From: Candidatus Calescibacteriota bacterium
Lineage (GTDB): Bacteria > CAIJMQ01 > JAADFP01
NCBI GenBank assembly: GCA_021162785.1
Contig: JAGGYA010000020.1
Coordinates: 1-32,801, forward strand
Length of the DNA: 32,801 nucleotides
Direction: 5' to 3'
Position 1 is the first letter of the stretch; each line of letters starts with the position of its first letter. This document shows positions 7,985-16,998 of this stretch, one piece after another. Under the pieces are notes generated by a model that made no database searches, was not told where the DNA came from, and was given only the letters and a program-made list of their open reading frames with translations. The position numbers and the translations under genes were made by a program.

Positions 7985-8634
7985 TTTATCTCTCCTTTAC
8001 CCTGAATTTTCCCGGGAGAGACCTGTAAGGAAAAATTTTGGATTTCTACTTTCCCTTTATTCCATTTAAAAATTACCTGTATTTTTTCAAAATCTCCTTC
8101 TAAAAACTTCATATCCACTTTACCCCTTAAAGGAGGTTTTTTCCCTCCATAGATGGTAAGGGAAAGATCTCCGCAAAGACTATAACACCATTCGGGTATT
8201 TTCCAGGTAGGGAAGATTTTTTTTATTTTTTCTGCACTGAAACCTGGAAGTGAAACTATAAGGTTATAAGTAAAAGGGGAGTATTTGCCTTTCCCCTTTA
8301 CTTCAAAATCTATTCCCTCCCATGTTCCTTTCCCTTCCGAAACTATCCATTCCGTAGGGGAAAGAGCAAATTTAACCAAAGGGAGGGATACAATCCCTTT
8401 TTCCTTAGGTAAAGCCAATTTTGCGTTTTCTATCCTGCCTTCGCTCTTCCATTCTGTAATTCCTCCTTCCCTCTTATATCCTCCCCGTATCTCACCTTTA
8501 CCCGATAGGAAAACATAACCCCCCGGTATCTCTTTACCTTTAAGATCTATATCTTTCCAGATATATTCAATTTCCCAGGGGAAAAGAGTAAAGCTTAAAA
8601 TGAAAACCAGAGGAAGGAAAAGGATTTTTTTCAA
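7963..8634 (-). CDS. Exported beta-rich protein of unknown function
   Basis: A 223-residue protein with a clear signal peptide (MKKILFLPLVFILSFTLFPW). The rest is repetitive in character: many short beta strands with Gly-Lys-Gly turns (SGKGEIRGGY, EGKGTWEGIDFEVKGKGKY, GKIQGKGEI). This is the pattern of AsmA/TamB-like or LPS-transport-like beta-taco domains, though I cannot assign a family. Two Cys (WCYSLCG) could form a disulfide outside the cytoplasm. The start is TTG at 8634, 3 nt after the clpC stop, with only a weak ribosome site (AAGGTAG), so it may rely on reinitiation after clpC. It overlaps folC by 22 nt. Confidence 0.6.
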   Translation of the reverse strand: MKKILFLPLVFILSFTLFPWEIEYIWKDIDLKGKEIPGGYVFLSGKGEIRGGYKREGGITEWKSEGRIENAKLALPKEKGIVSLPLVKFALSPTEWIVSEGKGTWEGIDFEVKGKGKYSPFTYNLIVSLPGFSAEKIKKIFPTWKIPEWCYSLCGDLSLTIYGGKKPPLRGKVDMKFLEGDFEKIQVIFKWNKGKVEIQNFSLQVSPGKIQGKGEINWIIPKP

Positions 8635-8637
8635 AGG

Positions 8638-11040
8638 TCAGACTACCTTTATAAGTTCTTTTTCCGGGAGTCGGAATCTCAATTTGCCTCGGATAACCAC
8701 ACCCTCCACAGTACTCCCAGGAGGAATATCACCCCGGAGAAGAAGTTCAGCAAGCGGGTCTTCTACCATTCTTTCCAGTGTTCTCTTCAAAGGTCGGGCA
8801 CCAAAACTTGGATCGTAGCCTCTTTCAATTATTAAATTTTTTGCCCCTACGGAGAGTTTTATCTTTACCTTCTGTGAAGATAGTCTCTCTTCAATGTCTT
8901 TCAGCATCAGGTCTATGATGGCACGAAGGTCTTTTTGTGTAAGGGGTTTAAATACTATAATTTCATCCAGACGATTGAGGAATTCTGGTCGGAAAGTTTT
9001 TTTCACTTCCTCAAGGAGTCTCTTTTTCATATCCTGGTAATAAACCTTCTCATTCTCTAAACGAAATCCTATACCTGGTGTCTTCTTAATGTATTCAGCA
9101 CCCAGATTAGAGGTCATGATGAGAACCACATTCCGAAAGTCAACGGTATGATGGAGAGCATCAGAGAGTCTTCCTTCATCCATTACTTGAAGAAGGATGT
9201 TGAATACTTCTGGATGGGCTTTTTCTATTTCATCCAGGAGAACCACGGAATAGGGTTTTCTCCTCACTTTTTCCGTGAGTTCTCCTCCCTCTTCATAGCC
9301 CACATATCCGGGAGGTGAACCTATGAGACGGGTTACGGAAAATTTTTCCATAAATTCAGACATATCCAGTCTAATAAGAGCACTCTCGTCACCAAAAAGG
9401 AATTCTGCTAAAGCTTTGGCAAGTTCTGTTTTACCTACACCAGTGGGGCCCAGGAAAAGGAAACATCCTATGGGTCTTCGAGGGTCTTTAAGACCTGAAC
9501 GGGACCTTCTTATTGCTCTTGCCAGAACTTTTATAGCTTCATCTTGACCAACAACCCTCTTCTTCAGTTCCTCTTCCATCCTCAAGAGTTTCTCTGCTTC
9601 AGTTTCTTCCAATCGGGAGAGAGGAATACCCGTCCATTTGGATACCACTTCTGCTACTTCTTCTTCGGTAACTTCCACCTTTTCCATCTCCCGGATCCTC
9701 TCCAGAATCTCTCTTTCCCTGTCCCGCAGGCGGGCAGCTTTTTCAAAATCCTGAACCCTTATGGCTTCTATTTTAGCTTCTCGAGTGTGGGTGAGTTCCT
9801 TAACCAAATCTTCCGGAATAGGTTTTTCTTTCTTCTTGAAGAGTCTGGCCATAGCACAGGCTTCGTCTATAACATCAATTGCTTTATCAGGTAGGTAGCG
9901 ATCAGAGATGTAGCGATCAGAAAGTCTTGCTGCTGCTTCTATTGCCTTCTCGGTTATCCTTACTCCATGATGAGCTTCGTACTTCTCTTTCAGTCCCTCG
10001 AGAATCTTCACCGTCTCTTCCACAGTGGGAGGATCCACCATGACCGGCTGGAATCTCCTTTCCAGAGCAGAGTCTTTCTCAATGTATTTTCTATACTCGT
10101 CAAGCGTTGTGGCACCTATACACTGGATTTCCCCCCGGGCCAGGGCTGGTTTGAGAATGTTGGAGGCATCAATGGCTCCCTCAGCTGCCCCTGCTCCTAT
10201 AAGAGTGTGAACCTCATCTATGAAGAGAAGAATATTTCCCTGTTGCTTAACCTCATTTAGAACCGCTTTGATCCTTTCCTCAAATTGCCCTCTGTACTTT
10301 GTGCCAGCTACCATTAAAGCAAGATCAAGGACAACAATTCTTTTCATCCGCAAATTCTCAGGAACTTCTTCCCGGACAATTTTCTGGGCTAACCCTTCCA
10401 CTATTGCAGTTTTACCCACTCCTGCATAACCTACTAAGAGGGGGTTGTTTTTCTTCCGTCGGGAAAGTATCTGAATTATCCTCTGTATCTCCCTTTCCCT
10501 TCCAATTATGGGATCCAGTTTTCCTACCCGGGCAAGTGCAGTGAGATCCACTCCAAAGGTATCCAGGGCAGGTGTTCTACCCTTTTTCTCCTGATGGATA
10601 AAGGCACGCTGGATTCTAACAACCTCTTCTCGAATACTCTTAACATCTGCTCCCAGTCCACGTAAAACATCTGAAGCTGTGGTTCCTTCCATTCTCAAAA
10701 CAGCAAGGAGAAGGTGTTCTGTGCCTACAAAAGGATGACCCATATCCCTCGCTTCTTGAACTGCAAGCTCTACCACTCTTTTTGCTCGGGGGGAGAAGAC
10801 GATTTCACCATAATGAAGAAGTGCAGTGAATGTCTTCTTCATACTTTCCTCTACTAAGAATCTCAGGTCCTGGGGTCGAATGTGGAAGTTATTAAGGATT
10901 TTTACTGCTATTCCTGTCCCTTCCTTTAGTATGCCCAGGAGTATATGTTCAGGCTCTATCTGATAGTGTCCTAAGCGTCTGGCTTCCTCTCGAGCTAAGG
11001 TGAAAACTCTTCTCGCTCTTTCCGTAAACCTACTATGCAT
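8638..11040 (-). CDS. clpC: ATP-dependent Clp protease ATP-binding subunit ClpC
   Basis: An 800-residue AAA+ unfoldase. It has two N-terminal Clp repeats (about 1-145) and a first AAA module with Walker A GYAGVGKT (204-211) and Walker [12 protein letters not shown] short middle domain carries a UVR motif ([20 protein letters not shown]). The second AAA module has [14 protein letters not shown], followed by [20 protein letters not shown] and the C-terminal D2-small domain. The UVR-bearing short linker marks ClpC rather than ClpB. In Bacillus, ClpC recognises phosphoarginine-marked proteins with its N-domain and feeds ClpP. Here it follows mcsA and mcsB directly, overlapping mcsB by 8 nt. No clpP is in the window. 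Confidence 0.97.
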   Translation of the reverse strand: MHSRFTERARRVFTLAREEARRLGHYQIEPEHILLGILKEGTGIAVKILNNFHIRPQDLRFLVEESMKKTFTALLHYGEIVFSPRAKRVVELAVQEARDMGHPFVGTEHLLLAVLRMEGTTASDVLRGLGADVKSIREEVVRIQRAFIHQEKKGRTPALDTFGVDLTALARVGKLDPIIGREREIQRIIQILSRRKKNNPLLVGYAGVGKTAIVEGLAQKIVREEVPENLRMKRIVVLDLALMVAGTKYRGQFEERIKAVLNEVKQQGNILLFIDEVHTLIGAGAAEGAIDASNILKPALARGEIQCIGATTLDEYRKYIEKDSALERRFQPVMVDPPTVEETVKILEGLKEKYEAHHGVRITEKAIEAAARLSDRYISDRYLPDKAIDVIDEACAMARLFKKKEKPIPEDLVKELTHTREAKIEAIRVQDFEKAARLRDREREILERIREMEKVEVTEEEVAEVVSKWTGIPLSRLEETEAEKLLRMEEELKKRVVGQDEAIKVLARAIRRSRSGLKDPRRPIGCFLFLGPTGVGKTELAKALAEFLFGDESALIRLDMSEFMEKFSVTRLIGSPPGYVGYEEGGELTEKVRRKPYSVVLLDEIEKAHPEVFNILLQVMDEGRLSDALHHTVDFRNVVLIMTSNLGAEYIKKTPGIGFRLENEKVYYQDMKKRLLEEVKKTFRPEFLNRLDEIIVFKPLTQKDLRAIIDLMLKDIEERLSSQKVKIKLSVGAKNLIIERGYDPSFGARPLKRTLERMVEDPLAELLLRGDIPPGSTVEGVVIRGKLRFRLPEKELIKVV

Positions 11041-12064
11041 TACCCACCTGCCTGAAAAGCCTTTCTCGTATATACTCTGCTCTCAAAATGTCCCTCTCCA
11101 CCGGAGTAAGAGTTCTCCCTTTCCTCCTCTGGAGATGAAAAGGTTGAATATCTAAAAAAAGTTTCTTCATTGACTCATCTTCTATCAAGTTTATTATACC
11201 AAATACACTTGCCAGCCACAAAATGGAGAGATACTCCAGTGCTTCGTAAGTATTGAGCTTTGGCGCGAACCTGAGTAAGGCAAGGGCTCTCATAAACTTA
11301 TCTTCCCATTCAATCCTTCCTTCTTTAAGTAGCCAGGCTCTCAAAACTAATTCTTCTTCTTTTATTTCCTTTTCTTTCTTCTCCAGACCTTCAAGTATCT
11401 CTTCTTCACTCCAGCCTAAGGTATACCGATTGGTTATCTGAAATAGGTTGCCTGCGCCAGGGGTTCCTTCTCCAAAAATTCCGCGTATTTCCCAGCCTTC
11501 CTTCTCCCATCTTTTAGCAATTTCTCTAATCCTACCTGTCAATCCTAAAGCAGGGAGGTGTAAACAAACTGAGACTCTAAGTCCTGTACCCAGATTTGTG
11601 GGACAGGCAGTTAAATAACCCCACTTCATGGAAACAGCAAAGGGAAGTTCTTTCTCTAAGAGACGATCAATTTCTATGATTTTTTCTAAATATTTCCTTC
11701 TCTCTTTACCATTTTCAGAGGTGAAAAACTGCAATCTTAAATGGTCTTCTTCATTAACCATTATACTCATACTTTTGGAAGGGGAAAGGAAAAGATAACG
11801 GGGATGTTCCGCACAGGCAAACCCAAAGCTTATCCATCTTTCTTCAGCCAAAATTCCTTTCTCAATAGGGTCAAGACTCTCGGGATCTATTCTCCAGAAA
11901 TCATTAAAGAAGGGAATTTTATTAATGGCCTTTTTAATTCTATCTTTTATTTCTTTCAGGATCTGGGAAGGGGCACGGTTGACAAAAGGATAATTTTTCA
12001 AATTCCGGGCGAGTCTTATCCGGAAGCTTATGAAGATATCCCTGTCAACTCCCTTTTCCAACAT
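11033..12064 (-). CDS. mcsB: Protein arginine kinase McsB
   Basis: A 343-residue phosphagen-kinase-fold enzyme that phosphorylates arginines in proteins, marking them for ClpC. Conserved features are present: SFRIRLARNLKNYPFVN at the N-terminus, IMVNEEDHLRLQ, the cysteine loop TACPTNLGTGLRVSV, and IFGEGTPGAGNLFQITN with the catalytic Glu region. Near the C-terminus RDILRA fits the RDxxRA motif of the allosteric phosphoarginine pocket. All these speak for McsB rather than arginine or creatine kinases, whose N-terminal helical domain is missing. It overlaps mcsA by 20 nt and clpC by 8 nt. Confidence 0.96.
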   Translation of the reverse strand: MLEKGVDRDIFISFRIRLARNLKNYPFVNRAPSQILKEIKDRIKKAINKIPFFNDFWRIDPESLDPIEKGILAEERWISFGFACAEHPRYLFLSPSKSMSIMVNEEDHLRLQFFTSENGKERRKYLEKIIEIDRLLEKELPFAVSMKWGYLTACPTNLGTGLRVSVCLHLPALGLTGRIREIAKRWEKEGWEIRGIFGEGTPGAGNLFQITNRYTLGWSEEEILEGLEKKEKEIKEEELVLRAWLLKEGRIEWEDKFMRALALLRFAPKLNTYEALEYLSILWLASVFGIINLIEDESMKKLFLDIQPFHLQRRKGRTLTPVERDILRAEYIRERLFRQVGNA

Positions 12065-12521
12065 GGGAACGAGGAGAGAGAAGTTTATCCAGTTTTTCCT
12101 TCAATTCGCCTGCATCTTCAAATCTCTCCTCCTCAATAGCATCCTGCAATAGTTTTTTTAAAATCCTCTCTTCTCTTAACTTCTCCAATCTGGTGGGTAG
12201 TCTCCCTTTATGATATGGGGCAAACTGTATCTTCTTAACCAACCCTTCTATTTCCTTACGAAAAGTGGAATAGCAACGGGGACATCCCAGAAAACCTGTC
12301 TCTTTAAACTCTTCCTTGCTTAATCCACAGTCAGGACATTTCTTTTCTTCCTTTACTGGTAGAAGGAGTTCCAAGAATTTATTCAATCCATCAATTACTT
12401 TATCCTTCAAACCCTTTCTTGCACACTCTGGACAAAGTTTGAGATGAAAAAGAACTGTTTTCCCTTTCTTTAAAGCATAAAGGACAGTAGCTTCTCTCTT
12501 ACCACAGAGTTCGCACTTCAT
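12045..12521 (-). CDS. mcsA: McsA, zinc-finger activator of McsB
   Basis: A 158-residue protein with four CxxC pairs: CELC, CPEC, CPDC and CPRC (about residues 3-100), expected to bind two zinc ions. A C-terminal UVR motif (DAIEEERFEDAGELKEKLDK, about 127-147) follows. This is the exact architecture of McsA, which activates McsB and bridges to ClpC. Its ATG overlaps the ilvE stop by 4 nt (ATGA). The repressor CtsR, which precedes mcsA in Firmicutes, is not here; ilvE takes that place. Confidence 0.94.
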   Translation of the reverse strand: MKCELCGKREATVLYALKKGKTVLFHLKLCPECARKGLKDKVIDGLNKFLELLLPVKEEKKCPDCGLSKEEFKETGFLGCPRCYSTFRKEIEGLVKKIQFAPYHKGRLPTRLEKLREERILKKLLQDAIEEERFEDAGELKEKLDKLLSPRSHVGKGS

Positions 12522-13399
12522 TTCTCGTAAACTGGTGTTCCCTCCTTAGACACATATTCCCTGAATATTTCCCGAATCCTTCCCGTGATAGGGCCAGGAG
12601 AACCTGTGCCAATTCTTCTCCCATCTACCTTAACCACAGGAACTATCTCTGCTGCTGTCCCGGTAAGGAAACATTCATCAGCATTATATAAACGATAGCA
12701 GGAAAATATCTCCTCCTTCACCTCTATGTTATTTTTCTTAGCCAGTTCTATTACTGTATTTCGTGTAATCCCTTCCAAAACACCAATATAGGTGGGAGGA
12801 GTGATCAATACACCATCTTCAACTATGAAGATATTATCTCCTGTGCATTCCAGCACCCAACCTTCTTGATTTAGCATGATTGCCTCCACACAACCAGCTA
12901 TTCTACCTTCAATTTTTGCCAAGATGTTGTTGAGGTAATTCAAGGACTTTACCTGAGGGTCAAGAGAATAAAGGGGATTCCTCCTAATCGAAACTGTAAC
13001 TACTTCCAATCCCTTTTCATAAAAATCTTTCGGATAAAGTTGAATACGGTCTGCTATGATGAAATAGTTAGGATGTGGACATTTTTCGGGGTCCAGTCCA
13101 AGGTCTCCCTCACCTCGGGTAATCACTACTCTGATGTAAGCATCGCGTAATTGGTTTTTTCTAACTGTTTTTATTATTTCCTCGCCCATTTCCTCTTTTG
13201 AGATTGGTGGTTCCAGCATAATGAAGTGTGCAGAGCGGTAGAGACGGAACAAATGTTCTTCCAGTTTAAAGATTCGACCATTATAACTTCTCAATCCTTC
13301 AAAAACACCATCTCCGTAAAGGAGACCATGGTCAAAAACAGATATTTTAGCCTCCTCTCTTTTCACGAATTTACCATTGAGATTTATCCAGTTACCCAT
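12518..13399 (-). CDS. ilvE: Branched-chain amino acid aminotransferase
   Basis: A 293-residue class IV PLP aminotransferase interconverting Leu, Ile, Val and their 2-oxo acids. It shows FDHGLLYGDGVFEGLRSY near residues 22-39, YIRVVITRGEGDLGL, the PLP-lysine region QVKSLNYLNNILAK, the segment EAIMLNQEGWVLECTGDNIF, and the phosphate-binding EGITRNTVIELA and LTGTAAEIVPV. The GDGVFEG and C-terminal motifs favour IlvE over D-amino-acid transaminase or ADC lyase. The ribosome site AAGGAG precedes the ATG. It lies in the operon between rpiB (8-nt overlap) and mcsA (4-nt overlap), so it is likely a passenger of shared transcription. Confidence 0.93.
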   Translation of the reverse strand: MGNWINLNGKFVKREEAKISVFDHGLLYGDGVFEGLRSYNGRIFKLEEHLFRLYRSAHFIMLEPPISKEEMGEEIIKTVRKNQLRDAYIRVVITRGEGDLGLDPEKCPHPNYFIIADRIQLYPKDFYEKGLEVVTVSIRRNPLYSLDPQVKSLNYLNNILAKIEGRIAGCVEAIMLNQEGWVLECTGDNIFIVEDGVLITPPTYIGVLEGITRNTVIELAKKNNIEVKEEIFSCYRLYNADECFLTGTAAEIVPVVKVDGRRIGTGSPGPITGRIREIFREYVSKEGTPVYEK

Positions 13400-13844
13400 C
13401 GCCCCTACTCCTTTCTATTTCTAAGATTTTCCTTACCCTCCTTTCGTGCCTCCCTCCTTCGAAGTTTCCCTCAATCCAGATTTTTAAAATCCTCTCTGCT
13501 TCCTTAAAACTCAAAACCCTTCCCCCAAGACAGAGGATGTTTGAATCATTATGAGTTCGGGCAACCTGTGCAGTATACTCATCCCAGCATACAGCTGCCC
13601 TTATCCCTTTCACCTTATTAGCCACGATACTCATCCCAATACCTGTGCCACAGATAAGTATTCCGCGGTCAAAATCCCCTCCTGCTACTTTTTTTGCTAA
13701 AGGGAAAGCTATATCTGGATAATCCACCGGTGTTTCCTCAAAGGTGCCCATATCCTCCACCTCTACACCCCAATTTTTAAGGTATTTTTTGAGATGTTCT
13801 TTAAGTTTCACCCCTGCATGATCACAGCCTATTACAACTCGCAA
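13392..13844 (-). CDS. rpiB: Ribose-5-phosphate isomerase B
   Basis: A 150-residue RpiB/LacAB-family enzyme converting ribose 5-phosphate to ribulose 5-phosphate. Visible are GCDHAGVKLKEHL at the start, VDYPDIAFPLA, the active-site Cys in LICGTGIGMSIVANK, and RAAVCWDEYTAQVARTHNDS with the catalytic His, followed by NILCLGGR. Length is typical. Translation begins at TTG (13844) with AGGAGG about 9 nt upstream, inside the preceding gene, which it overlaps by 23 nt. The order Sua5 - YwlE-like - RpiB matches the known ywlC-ywlE-ywlF arrangement in Bacillus subtilis. Confidence 0.95.
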   Translation of the reverse strand: MRVVIGCDHAGVKLKEHLKKYLKNWGVEVEDMGTFEETPVDYPDIAFPLAKKVAGGDFDRGILICGTGIGMSIVANKVKGIRAAVCWDEYTAQVARTHNDSNILCLGGRVLSFKEAERILKIWIEGNFEGGRHERRVRKILEIERSRGDG

Positions 13845-14769
13845 TTTCCAGCTCCTCCTTCAGAATTTTAAGGGATTTTAAAAGTTTTTTCCTCACCCCT
13901 TCCCAATTCCCGGAGATACAAGGGTCCTCAATATCTCCTAATCCTGCAATCTCTCTTAATGAAAAGACTTTTCGGTGAGAGGAGGGGAAGCGATTTATCA
14001 GGATATTTTTCTGTCTTTCCTCCATAGTAATTATGAGATCTGCCCATTCCATATCTTTCTCATTTACTTTATACCTTGCAGTGGAAGAAATTCCCGCAGA
14101 AAGTATCTTTAAAGAAGGTAGCATCTTGGAAAAAATATTCTGCGCCCACACACTTCTTTCTCGATTTTCCTCACATACAAAGAGAATTTTATAAATTTTC
14201 AGAACTTTTTTCACCTCTTCCACCTTAATTAACCCTTCTCTCACTATTCTCACACCATTTTCCCCCACCTCCACTACCGTAGAGGGAATACCTTTAACCA
14301 GCTCCTCACCTTGAGAAATAATCATATCCACCCCTTGAGGGAAATAACCACTCACTTCCCGCGCAGTGGTAGCGCTCTTCTTTCCGCTGGGATTAGCACT
14401 TGTAGACCATAATGGAGAAATTTTCTCCAGAACTTTAAGGGGAACAGGATGGTCCGGGATACGAAAACCAGCAGTTTCCCATGGGAAATGGATCCCTTCC
14501 TTTATCTTCAATACCAGAGTCAAAGGGCCTGGCCAGAAATTTCTGGCCAGTATCCAGGCAGGAAGTGAAAACTTAACCCATTTCCTCATTTCATCCCTGT
14601 CTCTTATGAAGAGTGCAAGTGGTTTTTGGAAATCCCTTCCTTTCAGTTCATAGATCTTCTTCCATGACCCCTCAATACCATAGAAACTTATGAGTCCATA
14701 AACTGTCTCAGTGGGGAGAGCAACAACTCCACCACTCTTAAGTATTTCCACCACTTTCTCAAGTTGCAT
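13822..14769 (-). CDS. Fusion: threonylcarbamoyl-AMP synthase (Sua5/TsaC) + YwlE-like low-molecular-weight phosphatase
   Basis: A 315-residue two-domain protein. Residues 1-185 are a Sua5/YrdC domain (ALPTETVYGLI, ELKGRDFQKPLALFI, WPGPLTLVLK, WSTSANPSGK), the enzyme making threonylcarbamoyl-adenylate for tRNA t6A. Residues 193-310 resemble low-molecular-weight phosphatases, closest in pattern to the arginine phosphatase YwlE: ILFVCEENRERS, SAGISS, ADLIITMEERQKNIL, KVFSLREIAG and GDIEDP with general acid D282. The P-loop keeps C199-x5-R205-S but reads CEENRERS instead of CTGNTCRS. The Thr that gives YwlE its phosphoarginine preference is Arg203 here, and the middle of the domain is shortened. 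It lies upstream of mcsA-mcsB-clpC, overlapping prfB by 11 nt and rpiB by 23 nt. The first domain is sure; phosphatase substrate and activity are open. Confidence 0.88.
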   Translation of the reverse strand: MQLEKVVEILKSGGVVALPTETVYGLISFYGIEGSWKKIYELKGRDFQKPLALFIRDRDEMRKWVKFSLPAWILARNFWPGPLTLVLKIKEGIHFPWETAGFRIPDHPVPLKVLEKISPLWSTSANPSGKKSATTAREVSGYFPQGVDMIISQGEELVKGIPSTVVEVGENGVRIVREGLIKVEEVKKVLKIYKILFVCEENRERSVWAQNIFSKMLPSLKILSAGISSTARYKVNEKDMEWADLIITMEERQKNILINRFPSSHRKVFSLREIAGLGDIEDPCISGNWEGVRKKLLKSLKILKEELEIASCNRL

Positions 14770-15851
14770 CTTTCCCCTTTTTCCAATGGAGGAAGGCTTC
14801 TATGAAGTGGTCTATTTCTCCATCCAGAACTTTTAGGGGTTGAGGATCCTCAAGGCCGGTGCGGTGATCCTTCACCAAGTTATAGGGGTGGAGGATGTAT
14901 GACCTTATCTGATTTCCCCAACCTATCTCCTTTTTCTCCCCTTTTATTTTTTCCAGTTCTTCTTTTTTCTTTTTCTGGTAATAATCAAAGAGTTTAGCTT
15001 TTAATATCTTCATGGCTCTCTCTTTATTTTGATGCTGGGATCTTTCTGCCTGGCACTGGACCACTATACCGGTAGGGATATGGGTAATTCTCACTGCTGA
15101 ATCTGTAACATTCACATGCTGACCACCTGGACCTGAGGCACGGAAAGTTTCTATTTTCAAGTCCTTAGGGTTTATCTCCACCTCTACCTCTTCTTCCACC
15201 TGTGGGAGAACTTCCACCAGAGCAAAAGATGTGTGGCGTCTCCGGTTTGCATCAAAGGGAGATATTCTCACCAGTCTATGCACCCCTTTCTCCGCCTTAA
15301 GGAATCCATATGCATAATCACCTTCTACACTAACCACAGCTGAACGTAGGCCCGCTTCTTCACCAGGGAGAAGATCTAAAATCTCTGTCTTATACCCCCT
15401 CCTTTCACCCCAGCGAAGATACATACGTAATAACATCTCCACCCAGTCACAGGATTCTGTCCCTCCTGCACCTGCGTGCAGGAAGAGGAGAGCAGGGTAA
15501 TCATCGTATTTTTCATTGAGGAGAAGAGATAACTCCTTCTCCTTTAATTCTTTCTCAAATCTCTCAATTCCTTTATGGAGTTCCCTTTCCCATTCTCTAT
15601 CCTCTCGGGCTAATACTTCCATATCTTCCAGATCCCTCAGCCAATCCTGGAGTTTTTCCAGTGATTCTACCTCTTTCTTAAGCATGGAAATCTCCCTCAT
15701 TATCTTAGAGGCTTCCTGCTGGTTTGACCAGAAACCAGGAGAAAGGGTTTTCTTTTCTAATTCCTCAATCCTTTTCTCTTTTTCGAGGGGGTCAAAGATG
15801 CTCCCTTATTCTTGCAAGTCTTCTTTTTAACTCCTGGATTTTCTCTTCCAT
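14759..15851 (-). CDS. prfB: Peptide chain release factor 2, made by programmed +1 frameshift
   Basis: RF2 ends translation at UGA and UAA. The coding sequence is split. Frame one starts at the ATG at 15851 (AGGAGG upstream), runs 19 codons and meets TGA at 15794-15792. Skipping base 15794 continues in the second frame from GAC (15793) to the stop at 14759, giving 363 residues, a normal RF2 length. An ATG-started frame alone (15700-14759) would lack about 50 N-terminal residues. Domain motifs: HAGAGGTESCDW, the SPFDANRRRHTSF region of RF2, and the catalytic GGQ in RASGPGGQHVNVTDSAVR. It is the first gene of the long operon, divergent from the radical SAM gene. Confidence 0.96.
15791..15806 (-). 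promoter_or_regulatory. RF2 programmed +1 frameshift site
   Basis: On the minus strand: AGGGAG, 3 nt (CAT), then CTT TGA C. This has the same arrangement as the E. coli prfB site (AGGGGG TAT CTT TGA C): an internal Shine-Dalgarno element 3 nt before the slippery CUU, with an in-frame UGA. Low RF2 lets the ribosome slip, so RF2 controls its own amount. Confidence 0.95.
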
Positions 15852-15919
15852 ACTGCTCCTCCTTTCCTTTATTTTAACCGAAAAGGTATTTACTTTGGTG
15901 AGCTTTAAAAGTTTTGCGG

Positions 15920-15925
15920 TATAAT
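15920..15925 (+). promoter_or_regulatory. -10 element just before the radical SAM start codon
   Basis: A perfect TATAAT ends 5 nt before the ATG at 15931 and no Shine-Dalgarno sequence lies between them. The expected transcript start is about at the ATG, so the message is probably leaderless. A -35 is not clear (TTGGTG at 15895-15900 would need a 19-nt spacer). Confidence 0.5.
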
Positions 15926-15930
15926 AACTC

Positions 15931-16998
15931 ATGCGACATGTAATAATTTATACATTATTTCTTCTTTTTTCTTTTCAACTCTTTTCCCAACATGAAGCGG
16001 AATATTATATCCCTTTAGAGAATGGAATGGTACAGTGCACTCTCTGTCCCCGTTATTGCATAATCCCCCCAGGGGGAAGGGGATTCTGTACAGTAAGAGT
16101 CAATAGAAGGGGGAAACTGTATACTCTGGTTTATTCTCATCCCTGTGCAGTTCATGTTGACCCCATTGAAAAGAAACCTTTTTTTCATGTTTTGCCAGGG
16201 ACTAAGGCCTTTTCCATTGCTACTGCTGGATGTAATTTGAGATGTTTATTCTGTCAAAACTGGTACATTGCTCAAAGACCTCCAGAAAGGGTCAAAAGCT
16301 ATAATCTCTCACCGGAAGTTATAGTAAGAAAAGCCAAGGAGATGGGTTGCAAGAGTATTGCCTATACTTACACTGAACCTGTAGTATTTTTCGAATATAT
16401 GAAGGATTGCTGTAAACTGGCAAAGAATTACGGGATAAAGAATGTGGTGCATACTGCAGGATACATTAACCCTGAACCTTTAAGAGAACTGTGTAGGTAT
16501 GTAGATGCAGTGAATGTAGATTTAAAAGGGTTTCGTCAAGAATTTTACGATAAACTATGTTGGGGAGGGAGATTAGAAGATGTTTTAAGGACCTTAAAGA
16601 TCCTTAAAGAAGAAGGTGTCTGGATAGAAGTAACCAATCTGATTATTCCCACTTATAATGACAATCCCAATGATATTCGCAGGATGTGTGAATGGATAAA
16701 AAATAATCTGGGTGAGGATGTCCCTTTACATTTTTCCCGTTTTTTCCCCATGTATAAATTGGTCAAACTCTCCCCCACTCCAGTATCCACATTGGAAAGA
16801 GCGTATAAAATTGCTAAAGAGGTGGGATTGAAATATGTTTACTTAGGTAATGTGCCAGGGAGTCCTTATGAGAATACTTACTGTCCTAAATGTGGGAAAG
16901 TTTTGATTAAGAGAGTGGGTTATGTAGTTTTAGAAAACAACATTAAAGATGGAAGATGTCCTTACTGTGGCGAGAAAATTCCGGGGGTATGGAAATGA
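15931..16998 (+). CDS. amrS: AmmeMemoRadiSam system radical SAM protein (AmrS-like), with export-type N-terminus
   Basis: A 355-residue radical SAM protein. The cluster motif is C101-x3-C105-x2-C108 (CNLRCLFC) and the core includes YTYTEPVVFFEY, VNVDLKG and LIIPTYND. Ahead of it lie Cys-rich sites (C36, C39, C43, C53), and the C-terminus has a zinc-ribbon pair CPKCG...CPYCG. This matches the AmrS family, formerly annotated as pyruvate-formate-lyase-activating-like, whose genes go with MEMO and AMMECR1. The target reaction of the family is unknown. Oddly, residues 1-20 (MRHVIIYTLFLLFSFQLFSQ) look like a Sec signal peptide or membrane anchor, unusual for an enzyme needing an iron-sulfur cluster. 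No other Met lies nearby, so this start is forced. It overlaps the next gene by 4 nt. Confidence 0.9.
   Translation: MRHVIIYTLFLLFSFQLFSQHEAEYYIPLENGMVQCTLCPRYCIIPPGGRGFCTVRVNRRGKLYTLVYSHPCAVHVDPIEKKPFFHVLPGTKAFSIATAGCNLRCLFCQNWYIAQRPPERVKSYNLSPEVIVRKAKEMGCKSIAYTYTEPVVFFEYMKDCCKLAKNYGIKNVVHTAGYINPEPLRELCRYVDAVNVDLKGFRQEFYDKLCWGGRLEDVLRTLKILKEEGVWIEVTNLIIPTYNDNPNDIRRMCEWIKNNLGEDVPLHFSRFFPMYKLVKLSPTPVSTLERAYKIAKEVGLKYVYLGNVPGSPYENTYCPKCGKVLIKRVGYVVLENNIKDGRCPYCGEKIPGVWK

Noticed and set aside
14759-15700. prfB as a short gene starting at the ATG at 15700
   Set aside because: It would lack the N-terminal part of RF2; the frameshift site gives full normal length.
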